Source: Pseudonocardia parietis (lineage in GTDB: Bacteria > Actinomycetota > Actinomycetes > Mycobacteriales > Pseudonocardiaceae). From it: a stretch of DNA of 64,000 bases. Location: assembly GCF_017876315.1 (NCBI RefSeq), contig NZ_JAGINU010000001.1:496001-560000 (forward strand), read 5' to 3'. Positions 18,759 through 27,233 of this stretch are shown one piece after another. The notes beneath the pieces were generated by a model that was not told where the DNA came from, did no database searches, and saw nothing but the letters and a program-made list of their open reading frames with translations. Position 1 is the stretch's first letter. Each line of letters starts with the position of its first letter. Made by a program: the position numbers and the translations under genes.

Positions 18759-18804
18759 CCCCGGCAGGGTGTCAGGTGGTGGCCTCGGCCTGTTCCCGAT
18801 CCCG

Positions 18805-20367
18805 TCAGGTCGTGGCCCGCTCGCGGACCACACGCCGGAGCACCTTGCCGACCGGCGTCCTGGGCAGCTCGTCGACGAATCGCACGCTGGTCACCTTCTT
18901 GACCGAGCCGAGTCGCTGCCGCGTCCAGTCGATGAGCTCGGCCTCCGAGACCTCATCGTCGTGGCGCTCGTCGCGCACGATCTCCGCGTAGGGGGTCTCG
19001 CCCCACTTCGGGTGCGGGATGCCGACCACCGCCGCCTCGCGGACACCCGGGTGCGCGGTCAGCGCGTTCTCCAGCTCCGCGGGCCAGATATTGAAGCCAC
19101 CGGAGATGATCATGTCTTCCTTGCGGTCGGCGAGGTAGAGGAACCCGTCCTCGTCCAACCAGCCCATGTCCCGGGTGCGGACCCACCCGTCCGGGGTGAT
19201 CCGTGCCGCGGTGGCCTCGGGATCGCGCCAGATCTCGACCATCCGCCCCGGCGAGTGCACGGTGATCTCCCCGATCTCGCCGGCCGGCAGCTCCCGGTCG
19301 GCGTCGTCGACGATCCGGATCCCCGAGCTCGGGGTGGCCCTGCCGGCGGAACGCAGCCACCGGCGCTGTGCGGGAGTCCCGTCCACGATGTGGTGCTCGG
19401 GCAGCAACGCCGCGACCGGGATCGCCTCGCTCTGCCCGTAGCTCTGATGCATGATGTTGCCCCACAGCTCGAGCGCGTCGACCAGCACCGACTCCGGGAT
19501 CGGCGAGGCGCCGTAGAGCACCAGGCGCAGGCTGGACAGGTCCCTGGAACCGACATCGGGATGCCGGGTGATCATCTGCACCATGGTCGCGACGAGCACC
19601 GACAGCGTGACCCGTTCGCGTTCCACCAGCTCGACGAACTCGCCCACGTCGAACGACGGCATCACCACGATCGCGCCGCCCGCGGTGAGTACCGGCCAGA
19701 CCGGGACACCGGCGGCGTGGCTCAGCGGACCCGCCGCGAGATAGCGGTCTTCGTGGTTCAGCGCGGGCTCGATCCCGGCGAGCGTCTCCGCACCGACGGC
19801 CATCCAACCGCGTAGCGAGTGCAGGATCCCCTTCGGAAATCCGGTGGTGCCGGCCGAGAACCGGATCTGGTAGGGCGCCTCCGGGTCGAGATCGATCTCC
19901 ACCGGGTCGGCGGGTGCCTCGGTCATCAACCGCTCGTAACCGGGCACCCCGGGCTGTTCACCCATGACGATGACGGTCCGCACGGTCGCCGACTCCCGCA
20001 GGGCGGGTTCCAGTGCGGGGTAGTACTTCGCCTCGATGATCAGCGCCGCCGACTCGGTCAGATCGAGCAGGTAGCGGTGTCGCTCGGCGAGATCGTGGGT
20101 GTAGAGCGGACAGCGGACGAACCCACCGAGGGTGACCCCGGCGAGCAGTTCCAGGGACGCGGGTCCGTTGTCCACCAGCAGCGCGACCCGCTCGCCCTGC
20201 TCGATCCCGGCCCGGCGCAGGACGTGGACCAGCTTCCGGGCACGCTCGTGGAGCTCGCGGTGGGTCTGCCGGGTGTCCCCACAGATCAGCGCGACGTCGT
20301 CACCGCATTCCTCGGCGTTGCGGCGGAGCACCTCCGCCGGGTTCACCGGGCGGGCTCCGCCGGTCAC
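18805..20367 (-). CDS. Acyl-CoA synthetase (AMP-forming, FadD-like)
   Basis: 520 residues of the ANL superfamily. The phosphate loop is FSAGTTGFPKG, with SAG in place of the usual TSG. Also visible are YGQSEA (A5), GWVRTRDMGWLDEDGFLYLADRKEDMI (A7 hinge) and PRTPVGKVLRR with the catalytic lysine. It activates a carboxylic acid to its CoA thioester. GTG start overlaps the SMP30 stop (GTGA). Last gene of the four-gene minus operon; it meets the end of the mce operon 46 bp away with no clear terminator. Confidence 0.9.
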   Translation of the reverse strand: MTGGARPVNPAEVLRRNAEECGDDVALICGDTRQTHRELHERARKLVHVLRRAGIEQGERVALLVDNGPASLELLAGVTLGGFVRCPLYTHDLAERHRYLLDLTESAALIIEAKYYPALEPALRESATVRTVIVMGEQPGVPGYERLMTEAPADPVEIDLDPEAPYQIRFSAGTTGFPKGILHSLRGWMAVGAETLAGIEPALNHEDRYLAAGPLSHAAGVPVWPVLTAGGAIVVMPSFDVGEFVELVERERVTLSVLVATMVQMITRHPDVGSRDLSSLRLVLYGASPIPESVLVDALELWGNIMHQSYGQSEAIPVAALLPEHHIVDGTPAQRRWLRSAGRATPSSGIRIVDDADRELPAGEIGEITVHSPGRMVEIWRDPEATAARITPDGWVRTRDMGWLDEDGFLYLADRKEDMIISGGFNIWPAELENALTAHPGVREAAVVGIPHPKWGETPYAEIVRDERHDDEVSEAELIDWTRQRLGSVKKVTSVRFVDELPRTPVGKVLRRVVRERATT

Positions 20368-21251
20368 ACCGGCACCTCCACCGACGTCGCCGTCAGCTGG
20401 GCCGTGCCCTGCACGCCCTGGATCGCCTCGAAGAAGCCGTCGGCCGCGGCCATCAGGAACCGGTGGCCGTCGGCCCCGCCGAGCGCGCAGCTGTAGACGT
20501 TGGTCCCGTCCGGGTGCTCGATCTCGTCGACGATCTCACCGGCCGGCGAGACCCGCACGAAGCGCTGGTTCGCGGCGTCGGAGACCCACACGTGATCCTG
20601 CGAGTCGATCGCCAGACCGTCCGGCGCCACCTCGACCGCACCGAGCATCTCCTGCGCCCCGGCGGGTTCGGGGGTCGGCCCGAAGGCGGCGAGCACCCGA
20701 CGCTCGCTCAGCGTCCCGTCCGCACCGATGGTGAACGCGGTCAGCCGGCCGGCGAAGGACTCGGCGACGATGAGGGTCGCGCCGTCGCCGGTGACGACCA
20801 CACCGTTCGGGCACCACAGGTCCCGTGCCGCAACCGTGACGCTCCCGTCCGGATCGACCCGGAACAGCTCACCCGGCGTGGGATCGGCGCCCTCGGCGAT
20901 GGCGAACCCGATCGTGCCCACCCAGCTGCGCCCCTGCGCATCGACGATCATGTCGTTGATCCAGTGCGGAGAGACGGCGGACAGGTCGGCATGGGTGCTC
21001 ACGGTTCCGTCGAGATGACGGCGCAGCAGCAGCCTGTCCTTCATCGAGACCACGACCAGAGACCCGTCCGGCATGAACCCGAGCCCCGAGCACAGGGCCT
21101 CCACCTGCATCAGGTCCTCCCGCACGCCGGCCTCGTCGACCGCGAAGACGATCCCGCGCAGGGCGTCGGACGCATACCAGCGGTCGTCGTGCCAGCGGAC
21201 ACCCTCGAAGTAGTCGCCGCCGTCGAGCACCGTGTCGAACTTCCTGCTCAT
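20364..21251 (-). CDS. SMP-30/gluconolactonase-like beta-propeller hydrolase
   Basis: 295 residues with repeated propeller strands (GLGFMPDGSLVVVSMKDR, HWINDMIVDAQGRSWVGTIGF, CPNGVVVTGDGATLIVAES, PDGLAIDSQDHVWVSDA). The NDM, PNG and PDGLA-D segments are where SMP-30 family members bind the divalent metal. Lactonase or esterase activity is the family's usual chemistry. Start ATG 21251 is preferred because GGGGAG lies 6 nt upstream; the ATG at 21257 abuts it. Confidence 0.83.
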   Translation of the reverse strand: MSRKFDTVLDGGDYFEGVRWHDDRWYASDALRGIVFAVDEAGVREDLMQVEALCSGLGFMPDGSLVVVSMKDRLLLRRHLDGTVSTHADLSAVSPHWINDMIVDAQGRSWVGTIGFAIAEGADPTPGELFRVDPDGSVTVAARDLWCPNGVVVTGDGATLIVAESFAGRLTAFTIGADGTLSERRVLAAFGPTPEPAGAQEMLGAVEVAPDGLAIDSQDHVWVSDAANQRFVRVSPAGEIVDEIEHPDGTNVYSCALGGADGHRFLMAAADGFFEAIQGVQGTAQLTATSVEVPV

Positions 21252-21304
21252 GTACATCTCCCCGTTGAGATCGGTGGTGTGCGGTCCGGATCGAACGCGA
21301 TCAT

Positions 21305-22429
21305 TCAGAGCCCGTAGGAACGTCCGATGACCTCGCGCTGGATCTCGCTGGTACCGGCGTAGACGGTGGACACGATCGATTCCCGCAGGTGTCGTTCCAT
21401 GTCGTGCTCGGTGGTGTAACCGGCACCGCCGAGCAGCTGCATGCCCTCCACGGCGATCCGCTTGGCCGTCTCGGTCACCTTGAGCTTGACCATCGACGCC
21501 TCGCGCGGCACGCACCGCTCGGGGTCGAGGTCGAGTCGTGCCGCCGACTCGTAGACCAGCAGGCGGCAGCACTCCAGCTCGGTCGCGAGGTCGGCGATTC
21601 GGTGTCGGATCGCCTGGAAGCTGCCGATCGGGCGGCCGAACTGCTCCCGCTCGCGCACGTACTCGACGGCATCGTCGAACGAGCGCCTGGCGTGCCCGAG
21701 GAACAGCGCTCCGCACATCAGGCGGTCGGTGTTCAACGTCCGCATGATCTGGTGCCAGGCCTTGCCCTCATCGCCGATCACCCGGTCGGCGCTGACGGTG
21801 ACGTCGGTGAAGTAGACGTCATTGACCTCGTCGCCACCCAGCGTCGCGATCGGGCGGATCTCGATGCCCGGCGCGTCGGCCGGGACGTCGATCATCGTGA
21901 TCCCCTCGTGCTTGCCGCCCGTGCTGTCGGTCCGACACAGCACCTGGATCCGGGTGGCGATGTGGGCGCAGGAGATCCAGGTCTTCTGGCCGTTCAGGAC
22001 GTAGGTGTCCCCGCGTCGTTCGGCGCGGCAGGTCATCGCGCCGGGATCGGATCCCGCGCCGGGCTCGCTGATCGCGGTGGCGATCACGTCGCCGCGGCAC
22101 ACCGCACCGAGGATGTCGCGCTTCTGTTCCTCGGTGCCGAAGCGTTCCACCACGGTCGCCCCGACCATGGTCACGCCGAGACCGAACAACGGTGCCTGGC
22201 CGTAGGCCATCTCCTCGATCACGTGGCAGGCGTCGGTCGCGGTCCCTCCTCCGCCGCCGTACTCCTCCGGCAACGCGCAGCCCACCCACCCCAGATCGGC
22301 GAGCTTGCGATAGAGGTCCTGGTTATGAGTGATACCCCCCGCGGTCAACGCTCGTCGTTGCTCGCGCGTCCCGCACTCCCGCTCGGCGAAATCGCGCAAC
22401 GCCTGCACGAATGTGGCTCTCTCGCTCAT
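21305..22429 (-). CDS. Acyl-CoA dehydrogenase
   Basis: 374 residues, the normal length. FAD and substrate motifs are AISEPGAGSDPGAMTC, GQKTWISCAH, GREREQFGRPIGSFQAI-type helix G, and QLLGGAGYTTEHDMERHLRES followed by YAGTSEIQREVIGRS at the C-terminus. ATG at 22429 has AAGGTG 5 nt upstream. It introduces the alpha-beta double bond into an acyl-CoA. Second gene of the SDR-led operon. Confidence 0.9.
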   Translation of the reverse strand: MSERATFVQALRDFAERECGTREQRRALTAGGITHNQDLYRKLADLGWVGCALPEEYGGGGGTATDACHVIEEMAYGQAPLFGLGVTMVGATVVERFGTEEQKRDILGAVCRGDVIATAISEPGAGSDPGAMTCRAERRGDTYVLNGQKTWISCAHIATRIQVLCRTDSTGGKHEGITMIDVPADAPGIEIRPIATLGGDEVNDVYFTDVTVSADRVIGDEGKAWHQIMRTLNTDRLMCGALFLGHARRSFDDAVEYVREREQFGRPIGSFQAIRHRIADLATELECCRLLVYESAARLDLDPERCVPREASMVKLKVTETAKRIAVEGMQLLGGAGYTTEHDMERHLRESIVSTVYAGTSEIQREVIGRSYGL

Positions 22430-22454
22430 CTCGACACCTTCGTCGTCGGTTCGC

Positions 22455-23201
22455 TCAGGCAAGTCGGGTAGCTCCGTTGTCCAGCACGTAGGTCGTCCCG
22501 GTGGTGAACGTGGCCTCGTCGCCGGCCAGGTGCACGGCCACCGCCGCCACCTCGTCCGGCGTCCCCCACCGCCCCTGGGCGCGTGTGAGGTAGTCCGGGC
22601 GCAGCGAGGCCAGCAGGGCATCTTCGTTCCTGCGCGCCACCTCGGTGCCGATCAGTCCCGGTGCGATCGCATTGACCCGGATGCCGTCCGCGCGCAGTTC
22701 CACCGCCGCACAGCGGGTCACGGCCTCGACCCCGGCCTTCGCTGCCGAGTACGCCCCGAGCCCCGGCATGGCGCGCCGGGCCGCGATCGACGAGAGGTTC
22801 ACGATGGCGCCGCCACCACGGCGACGCAGTGCCGGAGCGGCGTATCGGATGCCGTGCAGGACCCCGCCCAGGTTCACCGCCAGGACCCGCTCCCACTCCG
22901 GCATCCGCAGCTCGGTGAGAGGCGATCCGGAGCCGACGGCTGCGTTGTTGACCAGCACGTCGAGTCCACCGAACGCGGCCTCGGCACGATCGATCGCCGC
23001 AGCGACGTCCTGCTCGGCGGAGACATCACAGCGGATCGATGCGGCAGTGTCGCCGAGCTCGTCCTGGATCGCCTCGAGGCCCCGCTCGGACGTGTCAGCC
23101 AGCACGACCTGTGCTCCCTCGAGCACGAAACGCCGACTGATGGCCGCACCCAGCCCGTGCGCGGCCCCGGTGACGATCGCGATCTTACCCGCCAAGCGCA
23201 C
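22455..23201 (-). CDS. SDR oxidoreductase
   Basis: 248 residues. Rossmann GAAHGLG at 12-18, NNAAVG, catalytic serine in NLSSIAARR and YSAAK. GTG start has GGAGG 8 nt upstream. It leads the operon SDR-acyl-CoA dehydrogenase-SMP30-FadD and lies just below the palindrome at 23221-23235. Probably oxidises a hydroxyl intermediate; NAD(H) is likely because Asp 36 follows strand beta-2 (VVLADTS). Confidence 0.88.
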   Translation of the reverse strand: MRLAGKIAIVTGAAHGLGAAISRRFVLEGAQVVLADTSERGLEAIQDELGDTAASIRCDVSAEQDVAAAIDRAEAAFGGLDVLVNNAAVGSGSPLTELRMPEWERVLAVNLGGVLHGIRYAAPALRRRGGGAIVNLSSIAARRAMPGLGAYSAAKAGVEAVTRCAAVELRADGIRVNAIAPGLIGTEVARRNEDALLASLRPDYLTRAQGRWGTPDEVAAVAVHLAGDEATFTTGTTYVLDNGATRLA

Positions 23202-23220
23202 TCAAAACCTCCAGTTTTAA

Positions 23221-23235
23221 ACTTAACTGGTAAGT
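23221..23235. promoter_or_regulatory. Palindrome upstream of SDR operon
   Basis: ACTTAACTGGTAAGT has 5-bp arms ACTTA/TAAGT and lies 20 nt upstream of the SDR start in a locally AT-rich promoter. It is reminiscent of the three other palindromes of this locus but with shorter spacing, so membership of the same regulon is uncertain. Confidence 0.4.
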
Positions 23236-23310
23236 ATTATTAACAGTTCCGAATCCTGGATGTCAAGCACAAGGTGCTCCCGGTTCGCCTATACGGCTGG
23301 AAAAGGCGAC

Positions 23311-24285
23311 TCAGAATTCCGGTCCGTAGCAGGTGACGATCGCGGCGGCGCGGTCACGCAGGGAATCGCGCAACCACTGGGGGGTCAGGGCCTCCGCGTT
23401 CGTGCCGAGCTGCCACAGCGCCCACTCGGCATGTCGACGGTCCTGGAAGATCACCTCCAGCCGCAGCCGGCCGTCCGCGTCGACTCCTTCGGGGTGAACG
23501 GCCAGCGCGGTGCCCACCAGGTATTCCCGCCGCTCCGGGTCCACCCGTACGAGCACGGTGATCTGGTCGCCGCCGGTCCGGAACTGCGTGCTGCGCTCCT
23601 GCCAGGTCCGGTCCAGATCGACCCGGTCCGGTCGCTGCGCAGGTTCGGCGAGCACCTCGGCGGCCAGGATCCGGGACAGCCGGTAGGTGCGGTCGGCGCC
23701 GGACCTCGTGGCCAGCAGGTAGCCCTGGTTGTGGACGGTGACCAGGCCGATCGGGTCCACCGTGCGCCACGTCGGGGCCTGGTCCACCGTCGCGTAGTGG
23801 ATGCGCAGCTTGTGTCCGGCGAACACCGCGCGCCGGACCTCGGCCACCGTGGTGTCGGGCACCTCCTCAGCGGCCGTCCGGCGCGAGAGGAGGTCGGTCT
23901 CCGGGTCGATGAGCAGTCGCCGAGCTGCGCCGGCCGCGGTGGCCCGATGGTTCTCGGGGAGCGCGTCGACGACCTTGCGCATGGCCGACGCGAGCGCCGA
24001 GCCGAGGCCGAACGCCTGCGCGCCGCGGCGCGATCCGGCGACCAGCAGGGCGAGTGCCTCGTCGTGGTTCAGCCCGGGGAGCTCGGTCCGGGAACCGGGA
24101 AGCAATGCGAAACCGCCGTGCCGGCCGCGTTCGGCGTAGACCGGGACGCCGGCGGCGGACAGCGCCTCGATGTCGCGCAGCACCGTGCGGGTGGATACCT
24201 CCAGCTCGCGGGCAAGTGCCGGCGCGGACAACCGACCGTGCTGTCGCAGCAGCAGCACCAGCGATACCAACCGGTCGGCTCGCAC
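23311..24285 (-). CDS. WYL-domain transcriptional regulator (YafY/DeoR-type HTH)
   Basis: 324 residues. The N-terminal winged helix (LSAPALARELEVSTRTVLRDIEALSAAGVPVYAERGRHGGFAL) is followed by the WYL ligand domain (KLRIHYATVDQAPTWRTVDPIGLVTVHNQGYLLATR) and the WCX C-terminal extension. GTG start. It is divergent from the RidA-family gene 61 bp away, the usual arrangement for a regulator controlling its neighbour. Confidence 0.9.
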   Translation of the reverse strand: MRADRLVSLVLLLRQHGRLSAPALARELEVSTRTVLRDIEALSAAGVPVYAERGRHGGFALLPGSRTELPGLNHDEALALLVAGSRRGAQAFGLGSALASAMRKVVDALPENHRATAAGAARRLLIDPETDLLSRRTAAEEVPDTTVAEVRRAVFAGHKLRIHYATVDQAPTWRTVDPIGLVTVHNQGYLLATRSGADRTYRLSRILAAEVLAEPAQRPDRVDLDRTWQERSTQFRTGGDQITVLVRVDPERREYLVGTALAVHPEGVDADGRLRLEVIFQDRRHAEWALWQLGTNAEALTPQWLRDSLRDRAAAIVTCYGPEF

Positions 24286-24308
24286 ACGAGAAATCTAGCG
24301 GAATACCT

Positions 24309-24321
24309 GACACAAGATGTC
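24309..24321. promoter_or_regulatory. Inverted repeat GACA-N5-TGTC in divergent promoter
   Basis: GACACAAGATGTC lies between the WYL regulator and the RidA gene. Perfect 4-bp arms with a 5-bp centre make it the best operator candidate for the WYL protein. The assignment is inference. Confidence 0.4.
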
Positions 24322-24346
24322 GTGATTCGTTGCGAGGCTTCTCAGC

Positions 24347-24766
24347 ATGACGAGTGGAACTGATGCGGCAGTGGATCGAACGGCCGTCAACCCGTGGCCG
24401 TGGTCGGTGGAGCTCGGGTACAACCAGGGTGAGCTCGTCTCCGGGCACACCCGGACCCTGTACTGCTCCGGACAGACCGCGATGGCCGCCGACGGCACGC
24501 CCCGGCATGCCGGTGACATGGCGGGGCAGCTGGCGCTGAGCCTCGACAACCTGGAGGCCGTGCTCGACGAGGCCGGAATGTCTCTCGCGAACCTGGTCCG
24601 GCTCAACGTCCACTCCACGGACGTCGATCGACTCTTGGAGCACTACGGCGTGCTGGCGTCGCGGTTGGGCGCCGCCCGGGTGGCACCGACCACCACGATG
24701 CTCGGGGTGACACGGCTGGCGATCCCCGACCTGATGGTCGAGCTCGAGGGGACCGCAGTTGCGTGA
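24347..24766 (+). CDS. RidA/YjgF/UK114-family protein
   Basis: 139 residues, the normal family size. YCSGQTAMAADGTPRHAGDMAGQ and PTTTMLGVTRLAIPDLMVELEGTAVA are the RidA core and the C-terminal segment carrying the conserved Arg and Glu. Classic RidA proteins hydrolyse reactive enamine/imine intermediates; subfamily members have other deaminase roles. Probably controlled by the divergent WYL regulator. Confidence 0.88.
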   Translation: MTSGTDAAVDRTAVNPWPWSVELGYNQGELVSGHTRTLYCSGQTAMAADGTPRHAGDMAGQLALSLDNLEAVLDEAGMSLANLVRLNVHSTDVDRLLEHYGVLASRLGAARVAPTTTMLGVTRLAIPDLMVELEGTAVA

Positions 24767-24808
24767 GGTCGCCTCGTGGCATGGTGACCACGTCGGCATT
24801 TCCCCCGG

Positions 24809-25243
24809 TCAGGCCTTGATCTCGTGGAAGGCGGGCACCGACATGAGTCCGGTGAGCGCGTGCCAGAGCTGTAGCGGGTCCTGTGCGTCCGGGACCTGCA
24901 GGGCTGCGTCGATGTCCCCGATCCATTCGCGCTCGGTGCCATCGGGTTCGGTCCACAGAGCGTCGTAGAACCTGCCCAGCGCGGTGTGTCCGTCCTCGGT
25001 CTGGACGGCTGCGGCAACGCGAGCGGGAATCCACAGGTAGCCGTGCGGGTCGTCCTCGGGATCGTCGTCACGGTGCTCGTTGAGCACCGACAGGCTCATC
25101 ACACGCCACCGGACCTGGAGCGGCACCTCCTCGGCGATCCGAACGACCCAGCGCGCCGTGTGACGGGTGAGCGGGCACGCCGGATCGAGCCAGAAGTCCA
25201 CCGTCCAGCCGGGCACGGTGTCGACGTCGAACTCGTGTCTCAC
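24809..25243 (-). CDS. Degenerate DsbA-like protein (mycothiol nitroreductase type)
   Basis: 144 residues resembling the actinobacterial DsbA-family nitroreductase (Rv2466c type, about 200 residues): [10 protein letters not shown] near the N-terminus, [15 protein letters not shown], and the C-terminal PAFHEIK. The active-site CPWC is CPLT here, so the second cysteine is lost, and roughly 55-60 residues carrying the cis-proline GTPT segment are missing between the middle and the C-terminus, in frame. GTG at 25243 has GGGAGG upstream. Probably a decayed or repurposed paralogue. Confidence 0.65.
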   Translation of the reverse strand: MRHEFDVDTVPGWTVDFWLDPACPLTRHTARWVVRIAEEVPLQVRWRVMSLSVLNEHRDDDPEDDPHGYLWIPARVAAAVQTEDGHTALGRFYDALWTEPDGTEREWIGDIDAALQVPDAQDPLQLWHALTGLMSVPAFHEIKA

Positions 25244-25291
25244 GGCCCCTGCCTCCCGATTCCGCACGGTGTCGCCTGCGATGATCACAGA

Positions 25292-26287
25292 ATGCCTCTC
25301 GCACGCGTCTGCGTCTTCGCAGGATCCGGTCCGAGGGCGGACCCGCGCTACACCGAAGCAGCCACCGAACTCGGCCGGGTCCTCGCCCGGCGCGGAATCG
25401 GTGTCGTCTACGGAGGCGGGCGGGTCGGACTGATGGGCGCCGTCGCCGACGCCGCCCTCGCAGCCGGCGGCGAGGTCATCGGGGTACTCCCGGAGTCGCT
25501 GCAGCGACGGGAGATCGGCCACACCGGACTCACCGATCTTCGGATCGTGGCCTCGATGCACGAGCGCAAGGCCGAGATGGCCGACCTCGCCGATGCGTTC
25601 ATCGCGCTCCCCGGTGGCCTCGGAACGTTCGAGGAACTGCTGGAGGCGGCGACATGGACCCAGCTCGGCATCCACCGCAAACCCGTCGGTCTCCTCGATC
25701 CCGCCGGCTTCTGGAGCGACCTCGCATCGCTGCTCGACCACGCCGTCCGGGAGCGTTTCCTACGTTCCGAACATCGGGAGATCATCCTTTCGAGCTCGTC
25801 GCCGGACGATCTGCTCGATCGCCTCGACGAGTGGCGTCCGACCACAACGGACACGTGGATCGACGTGGGCGACCGGGACCCGGGCATCTCGCCGAGCGGC
25901 CCGTTCGTCGGGACGAGCGCCGTGGTGGTGCGGGACGGAGCCGTGCTCCTCGGACGCCGCCACGGCGCGCACGGCGCGGGCGAATGGTCCTTCCCTGGAG
26001 GGAAGGTCGACCCCGGGGAGCGTGCCACCCACGCCGCGGCCCGTGAACTCGCCGAGGAAACGGGGATGACCGCCACGTCGGTCGCCCCCATCACGTGGAC
26101 CGACGACGTCTTCCCCGATTTCGCACTGCACTACGTGACGTTGCACCACGCGGTCGAGGCCGTCGGTGATCCGGTCGTCCGCGAGCCCGACAAGATCAGC
26201 GAGTGGAGCTGGCACCGTTGGGACTCGCTGCCGAGCCCGCTCTTCGGCCCGGTGATCGCGCTCCGGTCCACCGGCTGGCGGCCGTAG
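25292..26287 (+). CDS. LOG-family phosphoribohydrolase fused to a Nudix domain
   Basis: 331 residues in two domains. Residues 1 to about 185 are a LOG protein (TIGR00730 type) with GGGRVGLMG and the catalytic PGGLGTFEE motif; such enzymes cut nucleoside 5'-monophosphates (classically cytokinin ribotides) into base and ribose 5-phosphate. Residues about 205-331 are a Nudix hydrolase with a complete box: GGKVDPGE, seven residues, then [12 protein letters not shown] at 25292 is the only start fitting the LOG N-terminus ([13 protein letters not shown]). The fusion suggests a two-step route from a nucleoside di- or triphosphate to free base (inference). Confidence 0.88.
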   Translation: MPLARVCVFAGSGPRADPRYTEAATELGRVLARRGIGVVYGGGRVGLMGAVADAALAAGGEVIGVLPESLQRREIGHTGLTDLRIVASMHERKAEMADLADAFIALPGGLGTFEELLEAATWTQLGIHRKPVGLLDPAGFWSDLASLLDHAVRERFLRSEHREIILSSSSPDDLLDRLDEWRPTTTDTWIDVGDRDPGISPSGPFVGTSAVVVRDGAVLLGRRHGAHGAGEWSFPGGKVDPGERATHAAARELAEETGMTATSVAPITWTDDVFPDFALHYVTLHHAVEAVGDPVVREPDKISEWSWHRWDSLPSPLFGPVIALRSTGWRP

Positions 26288-26300
26288 TTCTGAACGGCTG

Positions 26301-27065
26301 TCAGCGGCGCATCAGGACGAAGACACCCCAACCGAGGTGTGAGCGCTGGTGGAGCAGATGCTGACGGGGTGACGCGTCGAGTTCCGTTCGGAGCTCGCCG
26401 TGAAGCTCGTCGTCGGGGTTGGCGTCCAGCCACCGGCGAATCGCCAACCACTGGGACGCCGCGTAGCGATCCCAGCTGTGCTCGTCGGCCATGACCACTT
26501 CGACCAGGTCGTAGTCGAGGTCGGCGAAGTGGTCGAGCAAGCTCGGAAGCTCAGCGAAGTCGTCCAGGGTCTGTGCGTGACATGCGGCCAAGGCTTCCTC
26601 GCTCTGCGGGCGCAGCTTCCAGAAGGGTTCGCCGAGCAGCAGGAGCCCGCCGGGCCGGACGCTGCGCTGCAGTAGGGCGAGCGTTCCGGTGACGCTGTCA
26701 CGCCACGTCGGGCCGCCCCCGATCCAGCTCGCCCCCATGCACGAAGCGACGTCGGCTTCCGGGTCGTGGACGAAGCCGGCGGCGTCGTCGTGCCGGAACC
26801 CGACTCGCGATTCGACACCCAGTTCGCGAGCACGGGTGTCGGCGTCGGCAATGAAGCTGCTGCTGACGTCGACCCCCAGACCCGTGTAGCCGAGGTCTCG
26901 GGCCCAGGTGCACAGCATCTCGCCCTTACCGCAGGCGAGGTCCAGGATGCGTGATCCGGCGGGAAGGCGCAGAGCACGTCCCAGGGTCGCGAGCTTGTGC
27001 TCGTCGAACGGGTTGAGGATGCGCGATCCGCCTTCGCGGATGGAGAAGCTACGGGGTAGATCCAT
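26301..27065 (-). CDS. SAM-dependent methyltransferase (class I)
   Basis: 254 residues with motif I ILDLACGKGEMLCTWA, acidic strand-2 end GLGVDVS, and post-motif GFRHDDAAGF plus VRPGGLLLLGEPFW. The substrate cannot be told; the sequence resembles ubiquinone/small-molecule methyltransferases. It is convergent with the LOG-Nudix gene, 13 bp between stops. Confidence 0.82.
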   Translation of the reverse strand: MDLPRSFSIREGGSRILNPFDEHKLATLGRALRLPAGSRILDLACGKGEMLCTWARDLGYTGLGVDVSSSFIADADTRARELGVESRVGFRHDDAAGFVHDPEADVASCMGASWIGGGPTWRDSVTGTLALLQRSVRPGGLLLLGEPFWKLRPQSEEALAACHAQTLDDFAELPSLLDHFADLDYDLVEVVMADEHSWDRYAASQWLAIRRWLDANPDDELHGELRTELDASPRQHLLHQRSHLGWGVFVLMRR

Positions 27066-27233
27066 GACTGATGTGCTGCCTCACGTCGAATGCGCAGTTC
27101 AGGGATGACGTGTGATCGGCGGAAGCCGATCGGGGCAGAACGGTCACGGTTACCAACTCCAGGGGCTGCTCGATCGATCAGGCGTGGTGACCGTAGCGGC
27201 GACGGGACCTCTGCGGCGATCTCGTTTCGGAGC

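Noticed and set aside
18759..18804. Terminator between the convergent mce and FadD operons
   Set aside because: No stable stem or T-tract found.
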